A stretch of 64,000 nucleotides of DNA from JAMXLO01 sp963812475 (GCA_963812475.1 CAWEVI010000064.1:1-64000); one strand, 5' to 3'; counted from the stretch's first letter, positions 44,910 to 54,181 are shown. The notes: generated from the letters alone by a model not told the origin. A program made the numbers and translations.

Positions 44910-45173
44910 GTGGTGCCTGACACAACAGTTGAACCGGCTGAACCGGGTCGATATCCTGTGTCCATGGAAGCGCGCGTGGCCGTGCTGGAACAGATCGCTA
45001 GGACCACGTCAGCTGCCCTGGAGCGGATTGAGCGGCGTCTCGATTCGATGGACCGACGGATCGATGTTGTGGTGACGGACCAGCGCGCCGATTTCCGCTG
45101 GCTACTTGGCGTCATGCTCGGGGGGTTCGGCGCGATGCTCGGTGTCATGGCCCACGGATTCCACTGGCTGTAG
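44910..45173 (+). CDS. Small coiled-coil protein with C-terminal membrane segment (copy 2)
   Basis: An 87-residue paralogue of the preceding gene: EARVAVLEQIARTTSAALER, then IERRLDSMDRRIDVVVTDQR and DFRWLLGVMLGGFGAMLGVM ending AHGFHWL. Compared with copy 1 it lacks one heptad-length stretch in the coiled coil. GTG 44910 or 44913 is the likely start (an ATG at 44964 would drop 18 residues). Stretches of 29 bases (44622-44650 versus 44982-45010) and 60 bases (44775-44834 versus 45114-45173) are identical between the copies. Confidence 0.65.
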   Translation: MVPDTTVEPAEPGRYPVSMEARVAVLEQIARTTSAALERIERRLDSMDRRIDVVVTDQRADFRWLLGVMLGGFGAMLGVMAHGFHWL

Positions 45174-45225
45174 GCAGCGTCCACCCATCGCGCCGCCCGC
45201 CAAAAGCTGTTAGCCGGTAGCCGCC

Positions 45226-45976
45226 ATGGAGTGGGACGCGCCTGCAATCGGTACTCGACGTACGCCCGTATGGCGAAGGCGACGCCATCGCCACGGTGAT
45301 GACCGCGGAACACGGAGCCCATCGCGGCCTGGCACGCGGCGGTGGTGCGCGCAGCCGCACGGCGATATGGCAGCCGGGGAACCTCGTCCAGGCGCGCTGG
45401 GTTGCACGACTGGCCGATCAGCTTGGCAGCCTCACGGCGGAACTGGTGCACCCGGGCGCCGCGCTTGCCATGGAGGATCCGCTCGGCCTTGCGATGCTGT
45501 CCGCCGCCTGCGCCGTCACGGAAGGTGCATTGCCGGAACGCGCGCCTCAACCGCGCGTCTTCGAGGGTCTTCTGCGCCTGATCGCGCGCCTGCCGCAGGG
45601 GCCGGCCATGCTCACCGACCTGGTCCGTTGGGAGGCAGTGTTGCTCGCCGAACTCGGCTATGGGCTCGATCTGACAAGCTGCGCGGTCACCGGCGCGACG
45701 ATCGGCCTGGTATTCGTGTCGCCGAAGACGGGTCGCGCGGTCACCTCGGACGGCGCCGGCGTCTGGACATCCCGCCTGCTGCGCCTGCCCGCGTTCCTGG
45801 TAGGCGACGGAGAAGCGACGCCGCCAGACTGGCGCGACGGCCTCAGGCTGACCGGCCACTTCCTGGAGCGCGATGCGTTCGGGCATCACCACCGCCCGCT
45901 GCCGGTCGCGCGTCAGATGCTATACGACCGGGTCGCGGCACTGGCCGCGGAGTCGGAGCAACAGGATGCCGGATGA
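45226..45976 (+). pseudogene. recO: DNA repair protein RecO, with a 1-nt frameshift near the 5' end
   Basis: The body of the protein is a normal RecO: LTDLVRWEAVLLAELGYGLD with the conserved LxxELGY segment, VARQMLYDRVAALAAES at the C-terminus, and an OB-type N-terminal domain. The natural N-terminus is MEWDAPAI at ATG 45226, followed in another frame by VLDVRPYGEGDAIATVMTAE. Removing one G of the GG at 45250-45251 restores a single uninterrupted frame. As given, only an internal ATG at 45296 or a CTG could start the main frame, and the OB fold would be lost. RecO loads RecA in gap repair, so a real mutation would matter; an assembly error is equally possible. Confidence 0.8.
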
Positions 45977-48182
45977 TCTGATCGGGCACGTCGAGGACAC
46001 GCAGCTGTCGGATGCGTTGTCCGAGCGTTATCTTGCCTATGCGCTGTCCACCATCATGTCGCGCTCGTTGCCGGATGTGCGCGACGGACTGAAGCCGGTG
46101 CATCGGCGGCTGATCTATGCGATGCATCTGCTGCGGCTTGATCCCACGGCAGGCTTCAAGAAATGCGCCCGCGTGGTGGGCGACGTGATCGGCAAGTTTC
46201 ACCCGCATGGCGACGTCGCGGTCTACGAGGCACTGGTGCGGCTCGCGCAGGATTTCGCCGCACGCTACCCGCTGGTCGAGGGCCAGGGCAATTTCGGCAA
46301 CATCGACGGCGATAACGCCGCGGCCATGCGCTACACCGAGGCGCGACTGACCGAGGTTGCGCGCGCGCTACTCGCCGGCATCGACGAGGACGCGGTTGAT
46401 TTTCGCCCGACCTACGACGGCGAGGAGAGCGAACCGATCGTTCTGCCCGGCGCATTTCCAAATCTGCTCGCCAACGGGGCGGCCGGCATCGCCGTCGGCA
46501 TGGCGACTTCGATCCCGCCGCACAATGCCGGCGAGATCTGTGCCGCCGCCATTCACCTGATCGGCAATCCCCGGGCGACGACAGCCGATCTGTTGCGTCA
46601 TATGCCGGGACCGGATTTTCCCACCGGCGGCGTGCTGGTGGAAGACAAGGCGGCGATCCTCTTGGCGTACGAAACCGGGCGCGGCGGGTTTCGCGTGCGT
46701 GCGAAGTGGTCGGTAGAGAAGGGCAAGCACGGCACGTGGCAGATCGTGGTCACGGAAATTCCCTACCAGGTGCAGAAGGCGCGGCTGATCGAACAGATCG
46801 CGCAGCTTCTGGAAGAGCGCAAACTGCCCCTGCTCGGCGACGTGCGCGACGAAAGCACCGAGTTGGTGCGCCTTGTGCTGGAACCGAAGACGCGCGGCGT
46901 CGAGCCCGAAATGCTGATGGAAACGGTGTTCCGCGCCACCGCGCTGGAATCTCGCTTTCCGCTGAACATGAACGTGCTGGATGCGACGCGTACGCCCCTT
47001 GTGATGTCGTTGCCCGGCGTGTTGCGCGCCTGGCTCGATCATCGCCATGAAGTACTGGTCCGGCGCTCGCGCCACCGGCTCGCGGCCATCGAGCGGCGCA
47101 TCGAAATCCTCGACGGGTATTTGCTGGTCTATTTGAATGTTGACGAGGTGATTCGAATCATCCGCACCGAAGATGAACCCAAACCGCGCCTGATACAGCG
47201 CTTCAAGCTGACCGATGTTCAGGCCGAGGCGATTCTGAACATGCGCTTGCGCTCCTTGCGCAGGCTCGAGGAGATGGAGATCCGCAACGAGCACAAATCG
47301 CTGGCCAGGGAGCGCAAGGCCCTGCTGGCGTTGTTGAAGGATGATACGCTGCGCTGGCGACGCATCGCCGAGGAACTGGAGGAGACGCGGCGGAAATTCG
47401 GCTCTGGAGCGTTAGGCACGCGGCGCACCGAGCTGGGTGTTCCGCCCACCACGGTTGAGGTGACGAGCGACGCCTTCGTCGAACGCGAGCCGATCACCGT
47501 CATCCTGTCCGACAAGGGGTGGATACGCGCGGTCAAAGGCCATACCGCCGATGATGCGGAGCTGCGCTTCAAGGAGGGCGACCGACTGAAGCACCTGCTG
47601 CACTGTCACACGACCGATCGGATCATCCTGTTCGGCACCAATGGCCGCGCCTATACGCTGAAGGCGGCCGACCTGCCGCGCGGCCGCGGTGACGGTCAGC
47701 CGGTGCGGGTGCTTGCCGACCTGACCAACGCCGACGATGTCGCCGCGCTGTTCATCGCCGCGGACCGGGGAAAGTATCTCGTTGCATCGTCGACAGGCCG
47801 CGGCTTCATCGTGCCGGCGGCGGAACTTGCCGCGGAAAAGCGCACCGGCAAGCAGGTGCTCAACCTCAAGCCCGGTGAGGAGGCCGCACTCTGCGTTCCG
47901 GCAGACGGCGACCATGTCGCGATCATTGGCAGCAACCGCAGACTGCTGGTTTTCCCGGTCGAGCAGGTGCCCGAGATGACGCGTGGTGGCGGCGTGATTC
48001 TGCAACGCTATCGTGAGGGCGGGATGGCGGACGCGAAGGTATTCCGCCTCGGCGATGGCCTGACCTGGCGGCTCGGCGAAAAGACGCGGACGGAGACCAA
48101 CCTGCGCGATTGGATCGGCGAGCGAGCGCAGGCTGGACGTCTGCCGCCGAACGGCTTCCCTCGCTCCGGCCGCTTCGCCTGA
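45966..48182 (+). CDS. parC: DNA topoisomerase IV subunit A
   Basis: A 738-residue decatenating type IIA topoisomerase subunit. The winged-helix start is LSERYLAYALSTIMSRSLPD, then VRDGLKPVHRRLIYAMHLL. The catalytic Tyr is in AAAMRYTEARLTEVA. The resistance-determining stretch reads KFHPHGDVAVYEALVRLAQ, with Val where E. coli ParC has Ser80. The coiled-coil gate includes LTDVQAEAILNMRLRSLRRL. The C-terminal half has degenerate beta-pinwheel repeats and no GyrA-box, which supports ParC over GyrA. ATG 45966 overlaps the recO stop by 11 bases. Confidence 0.95.
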   Translation: MPDDLIGHVEDTQLSDALSERYLAYALSTIMSRSLPDVRDGLKPVHRRLIYAMHLLRLDPTAGFKKCARVVGDVIGKFHPHGDVAVYEALVRLAQDFAARYPLVEGQGNFGNIDGDNAAAMRYTEARLTEVARALLAGIDEDAVDFRPTYDGEESEPIVLPGAFPNLLANGAAGIAVGMATSIPPHNAGEICAAAIHLIGNPRATTADLLRHMPGPDFPTGGVLVEDKAAILLAYETGRGGFRVRAKWSVEKGKHGTWQIVVTEIPYQVQKARLIEQIAQLLEERKLPLLGDVRDESTELVRLVLEPKTRGVEPEMLMETVFRATALESRFPLNMNVLDATRTPLVMSLPGVLRAWLDHRHEVLVRRSRHRLAAIERRIEILDGYLLVYLNVDEVIRIIRTEDEPKPRLIQRFKLTDVQAEAILNMRLRSLRRLEEMEIRNEHKSLARERKALLALLKDDTLRWRRIAEELEETRRKFGSGALGTRRTELGVPPTTVEVTSDAFVEREPITVILSDKGWIRAVKGHTADDAELRFKEGDRLKHLLHCHTTDRIILFGTNGRAYTLKAADLPRGRGDGQPVRVLADLTNADDVAALFIAADRGKYLVASSTGRGFIVPAAELAAEKRTGKQVLNLKPGEEAALCVPADGDHVAIIGSNRRLLVFPVEQVPEMTRGGGVILQRYREGGMADAKVFRLGDGLTWRLGEKTRTETNLRDWIGERAQAGRLPPNGFPRSGRFA

Positions 48183-48319
48183 CCGCATGACCGCCTGAGC
48201 GCTTGGCCGCTTAGCTGCTTGACTGTGGCAGTCGCCCGCCGCATCAGAGCGGGAGTGACGGCCTGTGGCCCGCGAGGGCGGCTGAGCGCGTCGCAACAAT
48301 CCAATGGAGTGACACGTCC

Positions 48320-49540
48320 ATGCAGCTTTCACGCCGCAACCTTCTGGGCAGCGCGGCAGCCCTGTCGAGCTTGCCGGTCGCACGCGTCCGTGCGCAGGCG
48401 AAGCCGAAGATCACCATCGGCGTGTTGACCGACCTGTCGGGCACCTATCGCGACAACACCGGCCCCACTTCGGTGGCGGCAACGCAACTCGCAGTTGATG
48501 AGATGCGCTCACACATCGACTTCGACGTCGAGGTGATCAGCGCCGATCATCAGAACAAGCCCGACGTCGCAGCCTCGCTCGCGCGGCAGTGGTTCGACCA
48601 GGGTGTGGACGTTGCGGCCGATGTGCCGACATCGTCGGTCGCCCTCGCGGTCGCGCAGGTGGCGAAGGAAAAGGACAAGATGATGCTGAACGCGTCCGCC
48701 ACAGTGGCGGCGCTGACCTGGCAGCAATGCAGTCCCAACTCCATCGTCTGGAGCTTCGACACCTACGAGAACGCGCATTCGACCGGCGGCGCTCTGATGG
48801 CGACCGGCAACAAGTCGTGGTTCTTCATCACCGCGAATTATGCGTTCGGCCAATCGCTGGCTGAACTGACTGCCGACGTGGTGCGGAAGGGTGGCGGTGA
48901 GGTGAAGGGCGATCTGCGCTATCCGTTCCCCGACACCACCGATTTTTCCTCCTACCTGACCCAGGCGCTATCGAGCGGGGCGACGGTGCTCGGCATCGCG
49001 AACGCCGGACTGGATACGCAGAACTGCATCAAGCAGGCGGCTGAATTCGGCTTGAACAAGAAGATGAAGATTGCCCCGTTGCTGCTGTTCATCACCGACG
49101 TGCACACGCTCGGTCTTGAAGTCTGCGGCGGGCTGACGACCACCGAGACGTTCTACTGGGATCGCGACGAGCGGACGCGCGCCTTCGCCAAGCGGCTGCT
49201 GACAAAGACGCCAAACAACTATCCAAATCAGGCGCACGCCAGTTCGTATTCATCCACGCTGCACTATCTGAAGGCGGTGCAGTCGATGGGGGCCGACAAC
49301 GCCAAGAAAAGCGGCCGGGCGCTGGTGGCGCACATGAAGTCGATCCCGACCGACGATGATGCCTTTGGTCCGGGGCGGATCAGAGCGGACGGACGTGGTG
49401 AGTTTCCGGCCTATCTGTTTCAGGTTAAGACCAAGGACGAGAGCAAGGGGCCGTGGGACCTTTACAAGCTGGTCCACACGTCGCCCCCGTCCGAGGTCCT
49501 GCATCCGCTCGCCGACAACTGCAAGTTCCCGACAAGCTGA
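48320..49540 (+). CDS. ABC transporter substrate-binding protein, branched-chain amino acid type
   Basis: A 406-residue Peripla_BP_6 protein, paralogue of the gene at 16251. The export signal MQLSRRNLLGSAAALSSLPV carries twin arginines (SRRNLLG, Tat-like). The body starts ITIGVLTDLSGTYRDNTGPT and has VISADHQNKPDVAASLARQW, the same hinge-side motif as the paralogue, then KGDLRYPFPDTTDFSSYLTQ. The last part DDAFGPGRIRADGRGEFPAY is also shared. No membrane or ATPase component is adjacent. It is the second orphan receptor of this class in 64 kb. Confidence 0.92.
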   Translation: MQLSRRNLLGSAAALSSLPVARVRAQAKPKITIGVLTDLSGTYRDNTGPTSVAATQLAVDEMRSHIDFDVEVISADHQNKPDVAASLARQWFDQGVDVAADVPTSSVALAVAQVAKEKDKMMLNASATVAALTWQQCSPNSIVWSFDTYENAHSTGGALMATGNKSWFFITANYAFGQSLAELTADVVRKGGGEVKGDLRYPFPDTTDFSSYLTQALSSGATVLGIANAGLDTQNCIKQAAEFGLNKKMKIAPLLLFITDVHTLGLEVCGGLTTTETFYWDRDERTRAFAKRLLTKTPNNYPNQAHASSYSSTLHYLKAVQSMGADNAKKSGRALVAHMKSIPTDDDAFGPGRIRADGRGEFPAYLFQVKTKDESKGPWDLYKLVHTSPPSEVLHPLADNCKFPTS

Positions 49541-49583
49541 GCGCTCGGGCGCAAGGGACGACCGGTCGCGACGGAGGCCGATG

Positions 49584-50360
49584 ATGGTCTGGCACGATCA
49601 GGTGGCGGTGGTGACCGGGGCGGCGCGCGGCATCGGCAGGGCCGTCGCGCGCCGTCTTGCCCACGAAGGCGCCGCCGTCTGCGTCAACTATGCGGTGCGC
49701 GCCGACGCCGCGGACACGCTTGTGCAAGAGATCCGAGCCGGAGGCGGACAGGCCATCGCCCATTGTGCAGATGTCGCCGATGCGGCGCAGGTGGCAGGGA
49801 TGATCGAGCGTGCGAGCAGCGAACTCGGGTCGCTGAGCATCCTGGTGAACAACGCTGGCGTATCCCTGCAGGCGACGCTGGAAACCTACGATCCGGGTGC
49901 GATGGATCGCATGCGGCGGGTGAATGTCGATGGCGTCATCAACACGATCCGCGCGGCGATGTCGGGCATGCGGGAGCGCGGCTACGGTCGGATCGTAAAT
50001 GTCACCTCGATCGCCGCGATCGGCACGGCGCTGCCGGGCAATGCCTTTTATGCCGCGACCAAGGCCGAGGTGGCGATCCTGACCAAACGTTTTGCCATGG
50101 AGCTTGGGCCGCGGGGCATCACAGTGAACGCCGTTGCACCCGGATTCATTCGCACCGAGATGGCGCAGAACCAGCGTAGCGAGCAGGAATGGCAGGATGC
50201 GGCTGGACGCATCTCCGCACGAGCGATGTTGGGGCGCATCGGTGCGCCGGACGATGTTGCCAACGCAGTGGCGTTCTTCGCCGCTCCTGAATCCGGGTGG
50301 GTGACCGGGCAGGTGCTGGCGGTTGATGGCGGCCGAATGGACTACATCGCCGCGGGGTAG
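49584..50360 (+). CDS. SDR-family oxidoreductase (FabG-like)
   Basis: A 258-residue short-chain dehydrogenase. The cofactor loop is VVTGAARGIGRAVARRLAHE (GxxxGxG); NNAG occurs in ILVNNAGVSLQATL. The catalytic Ser is in NVTSIAAIGTALPGN, and the YxxxK motif is YAATK in NAFYAATKAEVAILTKRFAM. It ends with GWVTGQVLAVDGGR. Likely a 3-ketoacyl or secondary-alcohol reductase; substrate not known. GGAGG at 49573-49577 favours ATG 49584 over ATG 49581. It follows the binding-protein gene after 43 bases and may share its transcript. Confidence 0.93.
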   Translation: MVWHDQVAVVTGAARGIGRAVARRLAHEGAAVCVNYAVRADAADTLVQEIRAGGGQAIAHCADVADAAQVAGMIERASSELGSLSILVNNAGVSLQATLETYDPGAMDRMRRVNVDGVINTIRAAMSGMRERGYGRIVNVTSIAAIGTALPGNAFYAATKAEVAILTKRFAMELGPRGITVNAVAPGFIRTEMAQNQRSEQEWQDAAGRISARAMLGRIGAPDDVANAVAFFAAPESGWVTGQVLAVDGGRMDYIAAG

Positions 50361-50420
50361 GGTGTCGCCGGCGTGCTGGTCGGCCGCAGGCCATGACGAC
50401 GAACCAGCCGTTCGCCGGGT

Positions 50421-52007
50421 TCATGCCTTCCGCACACCCCAGAACAACGGGATCGCACATTTGACGATGTCGGTGACGTTGCTGCGAAACGCGGTCGGCT
50501 GAAACACCTGACCGAGCGGGACGAACGGCACGGTCTCGAACGCGCGGCGCTGGATCTGCTCGCAGATCGCCTGCTGCGCGGGAATGTCGGGCGCGTCGAA
50601 CCACTGCTGGCGCATCGCCTCCATCTCCGGATCGGTCGGCCAGCCGAACCAGCCGCCCTTGCCGTTGCCGCGCAGGGGGTAGGAACTGCCGGGATTGGAC
50701 ACGGTCAGCCCGCCCCAGAGCGTGCAGAAGCTGTTCCAGCCGCCTTTGTCGGGTGGCGCGGTGTTGGCGCGGCGTGACACCACCGAACCCCAGTCCATCG
50801 CCATGAATTCGACATTCAGCCCGAGTTCCTGGAACAGGCTGCGCGTCACCTGCGTGATCTGCGCGAGTGCCGGCTGATCGGTTGGCGACATCAGCAGGAC
50901 GGGTTCGCCATCGTAGCCGGACTCCGCCACAAGCTTCCTGGCCAGCGCCATGTCGCGGGGTCCGGACAGGACTTCGAGCCCCGCCGTATTCGCCATCGGG
51001 GTTCCGTCGGTGAAGAAGCCGACCGGAAAGCGTCCCAGGTCGGTCTGCTCGCCGACAATGGTCTGCACGAAGGTCCGCTGGTCCACCGCCGGCAGGATCG
51101 CCCGCAGCAGCTTCGGATTGTCGAAGGGCGGATAGAGATGGTTGAACGCCAGCACGCCAAGCCAGCCGAACGGGTCGAACACCTTGACCTGCACGCCGTC
51201 CGCCATCTTCAGCATCGGCACGAGGTCGATCAGCGGCAGCTCCACCCAGTCCACCTCGCCGGTTTGCAACGCCGCCGCCGATGTGGCGGGATCGGGCTGC
51301 ACGATCCACTCGACCCGATCGAAGTTCACGACCTTGCCGCCGGAAAAATATGCCGGCTTTTCGTTCCGGGGCAGGTATTTGTCGAACCTGGCCCAGGCCG
51401 CACTCGCGCCGGACACCCATTCGCTGGTCAGGAAGCGATACGGGCCGGAGCCGACATACTCCTTGATCTGCTCGGACGCCGGGGTGCGCGCCATGCGCTC
51501 CGGCATCATGAAGCAGTTGCGTGCGCCGAGCGCATAGAGCATCTGGCGGAACGGGTGCCTCAGGCGGATCTGGAAGCGCCTGTCGTCGAGAGGCTGCATC
51601 TCCTCGGTGAGCGACACAAGCTGCTGGCCGAACGGGTCCTTCGCCGCCCAGCGCGTGAGCGAGGCGGTGCAGTCGATCGCACGAACTGGCTCGTTGTCGT
51701 GGAACAGCAGCCCCTCGCGCAGCGTGAAGGTCCAGGTGAGTTCGTCGGACGAGACCTCGTGACCGGCGCACATCTGCGGTTGGGATTCGACCGCATCATC
51801 GATGCCGTAGAGCGTGTCGAACACCATGTAGCCGTGGTTGATCGCCACCGTGGCGGTGGTCCAGATCGGATCCGGGTTCGCCAGGTTCGCCTGCGGTACG
51901 AAGCGCAGCGTCCTGGTGGAACCTTGCGCGATTGCTGGCCGGCCGAGGCCGATGCCGCCAAGTGCGGCGGCCGAGGCAGCGCCCTTGAGAATGTCCCTGC
52001 GTCGCAT
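50421..52007 (-). CDS. ABC transporter substrate-binding protein, oligopeptide (SBP_bac_5) family
   Basis: A 528-residue periplasmic binding protein of the DppA/OppA family. A Tat signal is visible: MRRRDILKGAASAAALGGIG, with cleavage near AIAQ. The mature start TLRFVPQANLANPDPIWTTA leads to the family signature region TWTFTLREGLLFHDNEPVRA. Later segments are LPAVDQRTFVQTIVGEQTDL and VEFMAMDWGSVVSRRA. Peptides are the usual ligands, but family members also bind nickel, sugars or opines. No dppBCDF-type genes are adjacent. Confidence 0.93.
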   Translation of the reverse strand: MRRRDILKGAASAAALGGIGLGRPAIAQGSTRTLRFVPQANLANPDPIWTTATVAINHGYMVFDTLYGIDDAVESQPQMCAGHEVSSDELTWTFTLREGLLFHDNEPVRAIDCTASLTRWAAKDPFGQQLVSLTEEMQPLDDRRFQIRLRHPFRQMLYALGARNCFMMPERMARTPASEQIKEYVGSGPYRFLTSEWVSGASAAWARFDKYLPRNEKPAYFSGGKVVNFDRVEWIVQPDPATSAAALQTGEVDWVELPLIDLVPMLKMADGVQVKVFDPFGWLGVLAFNHLYPPFDNPKLLRAILPAVDQRTFVQTIVGEQTDLGRFPVGFFTDGTPMANTAGLEVLSGPRDMALARKLVAESGYDGEPVLLMSPTDQPALAQITQVTRSLFQELGLNVEFMAMDWGSVVSRRANTAPPDKGGWNSFCTLWGGLTVSNPGSSYPLRGNGKGGWFGWPTDPEMEAMRQQWFDAPDIPAQQAICEQIQRRAFETVPFVPLGQVFQPTAFRSNVTDIVKCAIPLFWGVRKA

Positions 52008-52102
52008 GGCGATGTCTCCCTGTGCGTTGTCCCAGCCATGTCGTGTTGGCCCAGCTCAGGGCTATCTGACGACGGCTGACTGGTCTAGGGTCCGCCCCCG
52101 TC

Positions 52103-52732
52103 ATGAGCTCGACATCCGATCCCACCACTGGCCGGCCGCATGGCGTCCGACCCCCCTCGTTTATCTATGGCATTATCGGGCTGCTGGTCGCGGTGCTGTT
52201 GCTCGGCGCCGGCGCCTTCGTCTGGCTGAGCCGCGGCAGTTCGGCCTCGTTGGTCGGCGGGTCGTTCACGCTGGAGGACGGCAACGGCAGGCAGGTCACC
52301 AGCCGCGACTTCCACGGCAAATACATGCTCATCTACTTCGGCTACACGTTCTGTCCGGATGTCTGTCCCACCACGCTGACCGACGTGGCGGACGCCATGG
52401 ATCGGCTCGGATCCAACGCCGACAGAGTGCAGCCGATCTTCATCACGGTCGACCCGAAGCGCGACACGCCCGCCGTCGTGAAGCAGTATGCCGCGGCGTT
52501 CAGCCCGCGTTTGATCGGCCTCACCGGTTCGCCCGAACAGATCGCGCAGGTGGCGAAGGAATATCGTGTCTATTACGCTGAGCATCGCACCGGCCCCGGC
52601 CCCGGCGACTACTTGATGGACCACAGCTCAATTCTGTACCTGATGGGACCTGACGGAAACTTCATCGCGCCGGTTCGCGCGGACGAAACCGGCGCCGAGA
52701 TGGCGGCCGATATCGCAAGGTTCCTGTCGTGA
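52103..52732 (+). CDS. SCO family copper chaperone
   Basis: A 209-residue SCO1/SenC protein that delivers copper to the CuA site of cytochrome c oxidase. One N-terminal membrane anchor (SFIYGIIGLLVAVLLLGAGA) holds a periplasmic thioredoxin-fold domain. The copper ligands are CPDVC in YFGYTFCPDVCPTTLTDVAD and the His in GDYLMDHSSILYLMGPDG. The stop overlaps the start of the PCuAC gene (GTGA), and the two together form a copper-loading cassette. The oxidase genes themselves are not in this window. Confidence 0.93.
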   Translation: MSSTSDPTTGRPHGVRPPSFIYGIIGLLVAVLLLGAGAFVWLSRGSSASLVGGSFTLEDGNGRQVTSRDFHGKYMLIYFGYTFCPDVCPTTLTDVADAMDRLGSNADRVQPIFITVDPKRDTPAVVKQYAAAFSPRLIGLTGSPEQIAQVAKEYRVYYAEHRTGPGPGDYLMDHSSILYLMGPDGNFIAPVRADETGAEMAADIARFLS

Positions 52733-53262
52733 TCGCGAGGCGACGCATGCATGCATGGCGAACGTGGCGTTCGATGCTGGCTGCACTCCTGGTCGCCATT
52801 CCGGCGCAGGCTTTCGCGCAGAATGACACGCTTCGGGTGGAGAACGCATGGTCGCGCGTTGCGGCGACAGGCCGCGTGGGTGTCGTTTATCTGACGATCG
52901 TCGACAGCGGTGCGCCCGACCGGCTTACGGCGGTTGCCTCACCGGTTTCCGCAACCGCGGGCCTGCACGAATCCTTCGATGACCACGGTGTGTCGAAGAT
53001 GCGCAGCGTCGGAGCGCTGCCGGTGGAGCCTGGCAAACCGGTGACGCTGGCGCCGGGCGGTTACCACATCATGCTGACGGGCCTGAAGCAGCCGCTCAAC
53101 CAGGGCGACGAATTCCCGGTCACATTGACCTTCGAGAAGGCAGGCCAGGTGACCGCGACGGTTACGGTGCGTAAGGCGGGCACCGGCAAGCCGATGGGCC
53201 ACGATATGATGGGCGGCCCCAGCATGCGGGACATGCCGATGCAGGGTGGCCAGCGTCAGTGA
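52729..53262 (+). CDS. Copper chaperone PCu(A)C
   Basis: A 177-residue periplasmic copper chaperone. Signal peptide: RSMLAALLVAIPAQAFAQ. The PCuAC copper motif H-x-M...HxM is visible: LHESFDDHGVSKMRSVGALP and GGYHIMLTGLKQPL. The C-terminal tail is Met/His-rich (GHDMMGGPSMRDMPMQG) and can bind Cu(I)/Cu(II). GTG 52729 overlaps the SCO stop; ATG 52747 or 52774 would also keep the signal peptide. It passes copper to CuA directly or via SCO. Confidence 0.92.
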   Translation: MIARRRMHAWRTWRSMLAALLVAIPAQAFAQNDTLRVENAWSRVAATGRVGVVYLTIVDSGAPDRLTAVASPVSATAGLHESFDDHGVSKMRSVGALPVEPGKPVTLAPGGYHIMLTGLKQPLNQGDEFPVTLTFEKAGQVTATVTVRKAGTGKPMGHDMMGGPSMRDMPMQGGQRQ

Positions 53263-53858
53263 TGCCAGCCGCCGCCCCGCCAACCCCAACCGCCTCCGAC
53301 AAAACCGACGGAGACAGATGGGCCATAAAAGGCCGGACCATAGAAGCCGGGATAACCGTAGGGATAGGCGGGGTAAGGATAAGGGTAGGGGTACGGATAT
53401 GACGCAAATCCGGAGGGCGGCGCCTGCACGGTATTGCCGTGTGCGTACATGCACTGGGTGTAGCTGACGTCGTAGAGCTGCTGGACGCCGCCATAAGCCG
53501 CGGCGGCATTGTTGGCGCCGACCGCGCTGCCGGCCAACAGGCCGGTGGCTCCGCCAATGGCCGCGCCGGCACCGGCCGCGCCGCCAAGTGAACCGATGGC
53601 CGCCCCCGCGGCTGCGCCCAGTGCCGTTCCGACGATGGCGCTGCCGACACCGCTCTGCGTTGCTGCCGCGGACGGCGATGCTCCGCCGGTCTGCTGCCAG
53701 GCGAACTGCCGGCAGGCGGCGTCATCCTGCTGGAAGGCCTCGAAGTTCTTGCCTTGGCCGGGCAAGGCCATGACCGAGGGGCCGGTCGGCGGCGGCACGG
53801 CGCAGGCACCCAGGGAAAGCGTGGCTGCAATGGCAAGGGGTAGTGCGGCGCGGCGCAT
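53256..53858 (-). CDS. Glycine-zipper lipoprotein with Pro-Tyr repeats
   Basis: A 200-residue protein with lipobox LSLGACAVPPP (Cys17 or so lipidated). A conserved segment FEAFQQDDAACRQFAWQQTG precedes a long glycine zipper (about 80-130: GSAIVGTALGAAAGAAIGSL, GGAAGAGAAIGGATGLLAGS), which can insert in or span the outer membrane. The motif QQLYDVSYTQCMYAHGN is typical of the YMGG-like family. The tail is low-complexity Tyr/Pro then Gly/Trp (PYPYPYPYPAYPYGYPG, WGWRGGGWHH). It is convergent with the PCuAC gene, the two stops overlapping by 7 bases. ATG 53858 is used. Confidence 0.8.
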   Translation of the reverse strand: MRRAALPLAIAATLSLGACAVPPPTGPSVMALPGQGKNFEAFQQDDAACRQFAWQQTGGASPSAAATQSGVGSAIVGTALGAAAGAAIGSLGGAAGAGAAIGGATGLLAGSAVGANNAAAAYGGVQQLYDVSYTQCMYAHGNTVQAPPSGFASYPYPYPYPYPAYPYGYPGFYGPAFYGPSVSVGFVGGGWGWRGGGWHH

Positions 53859-54181
53859 CGGTGGCGTTCCTTGTGGTCGTGAAGTCTCTGAACCCATTAT
53901 ACCAAACTGCTGTCGATGCGGCGAAAGAGATCGCATCGCCCTTTGGGTGTGTCCGCTATGCGTCGATCGTTCAGCCGGCGGACCACACGACAAAATGGCA
54001 AGAATGCTCGGCTTCGCGTGGCGCAGCCTTTGCGGCGACGAGGCCGCGGAACAACCTGATGGCCGCGGCGAGGATCCATGCCCTGCCGCCGCTCGTGATC
54101 GATTACATATTCAGCCGGAGAATGAGTTCCCGTCTGTGACGTTAATACGCTGTGTACCATGGTGCGATATAGGATCGAGCC
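53859..54181. other. Intergenic stretch, divergent promoters expected
   Basis: About 320 bases between the divergent glycine-zipper lipoprotein and phosphotransacetylase genes. No RNA gene, repeat or reliable promoter was recognised. Confidence 0.4.
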
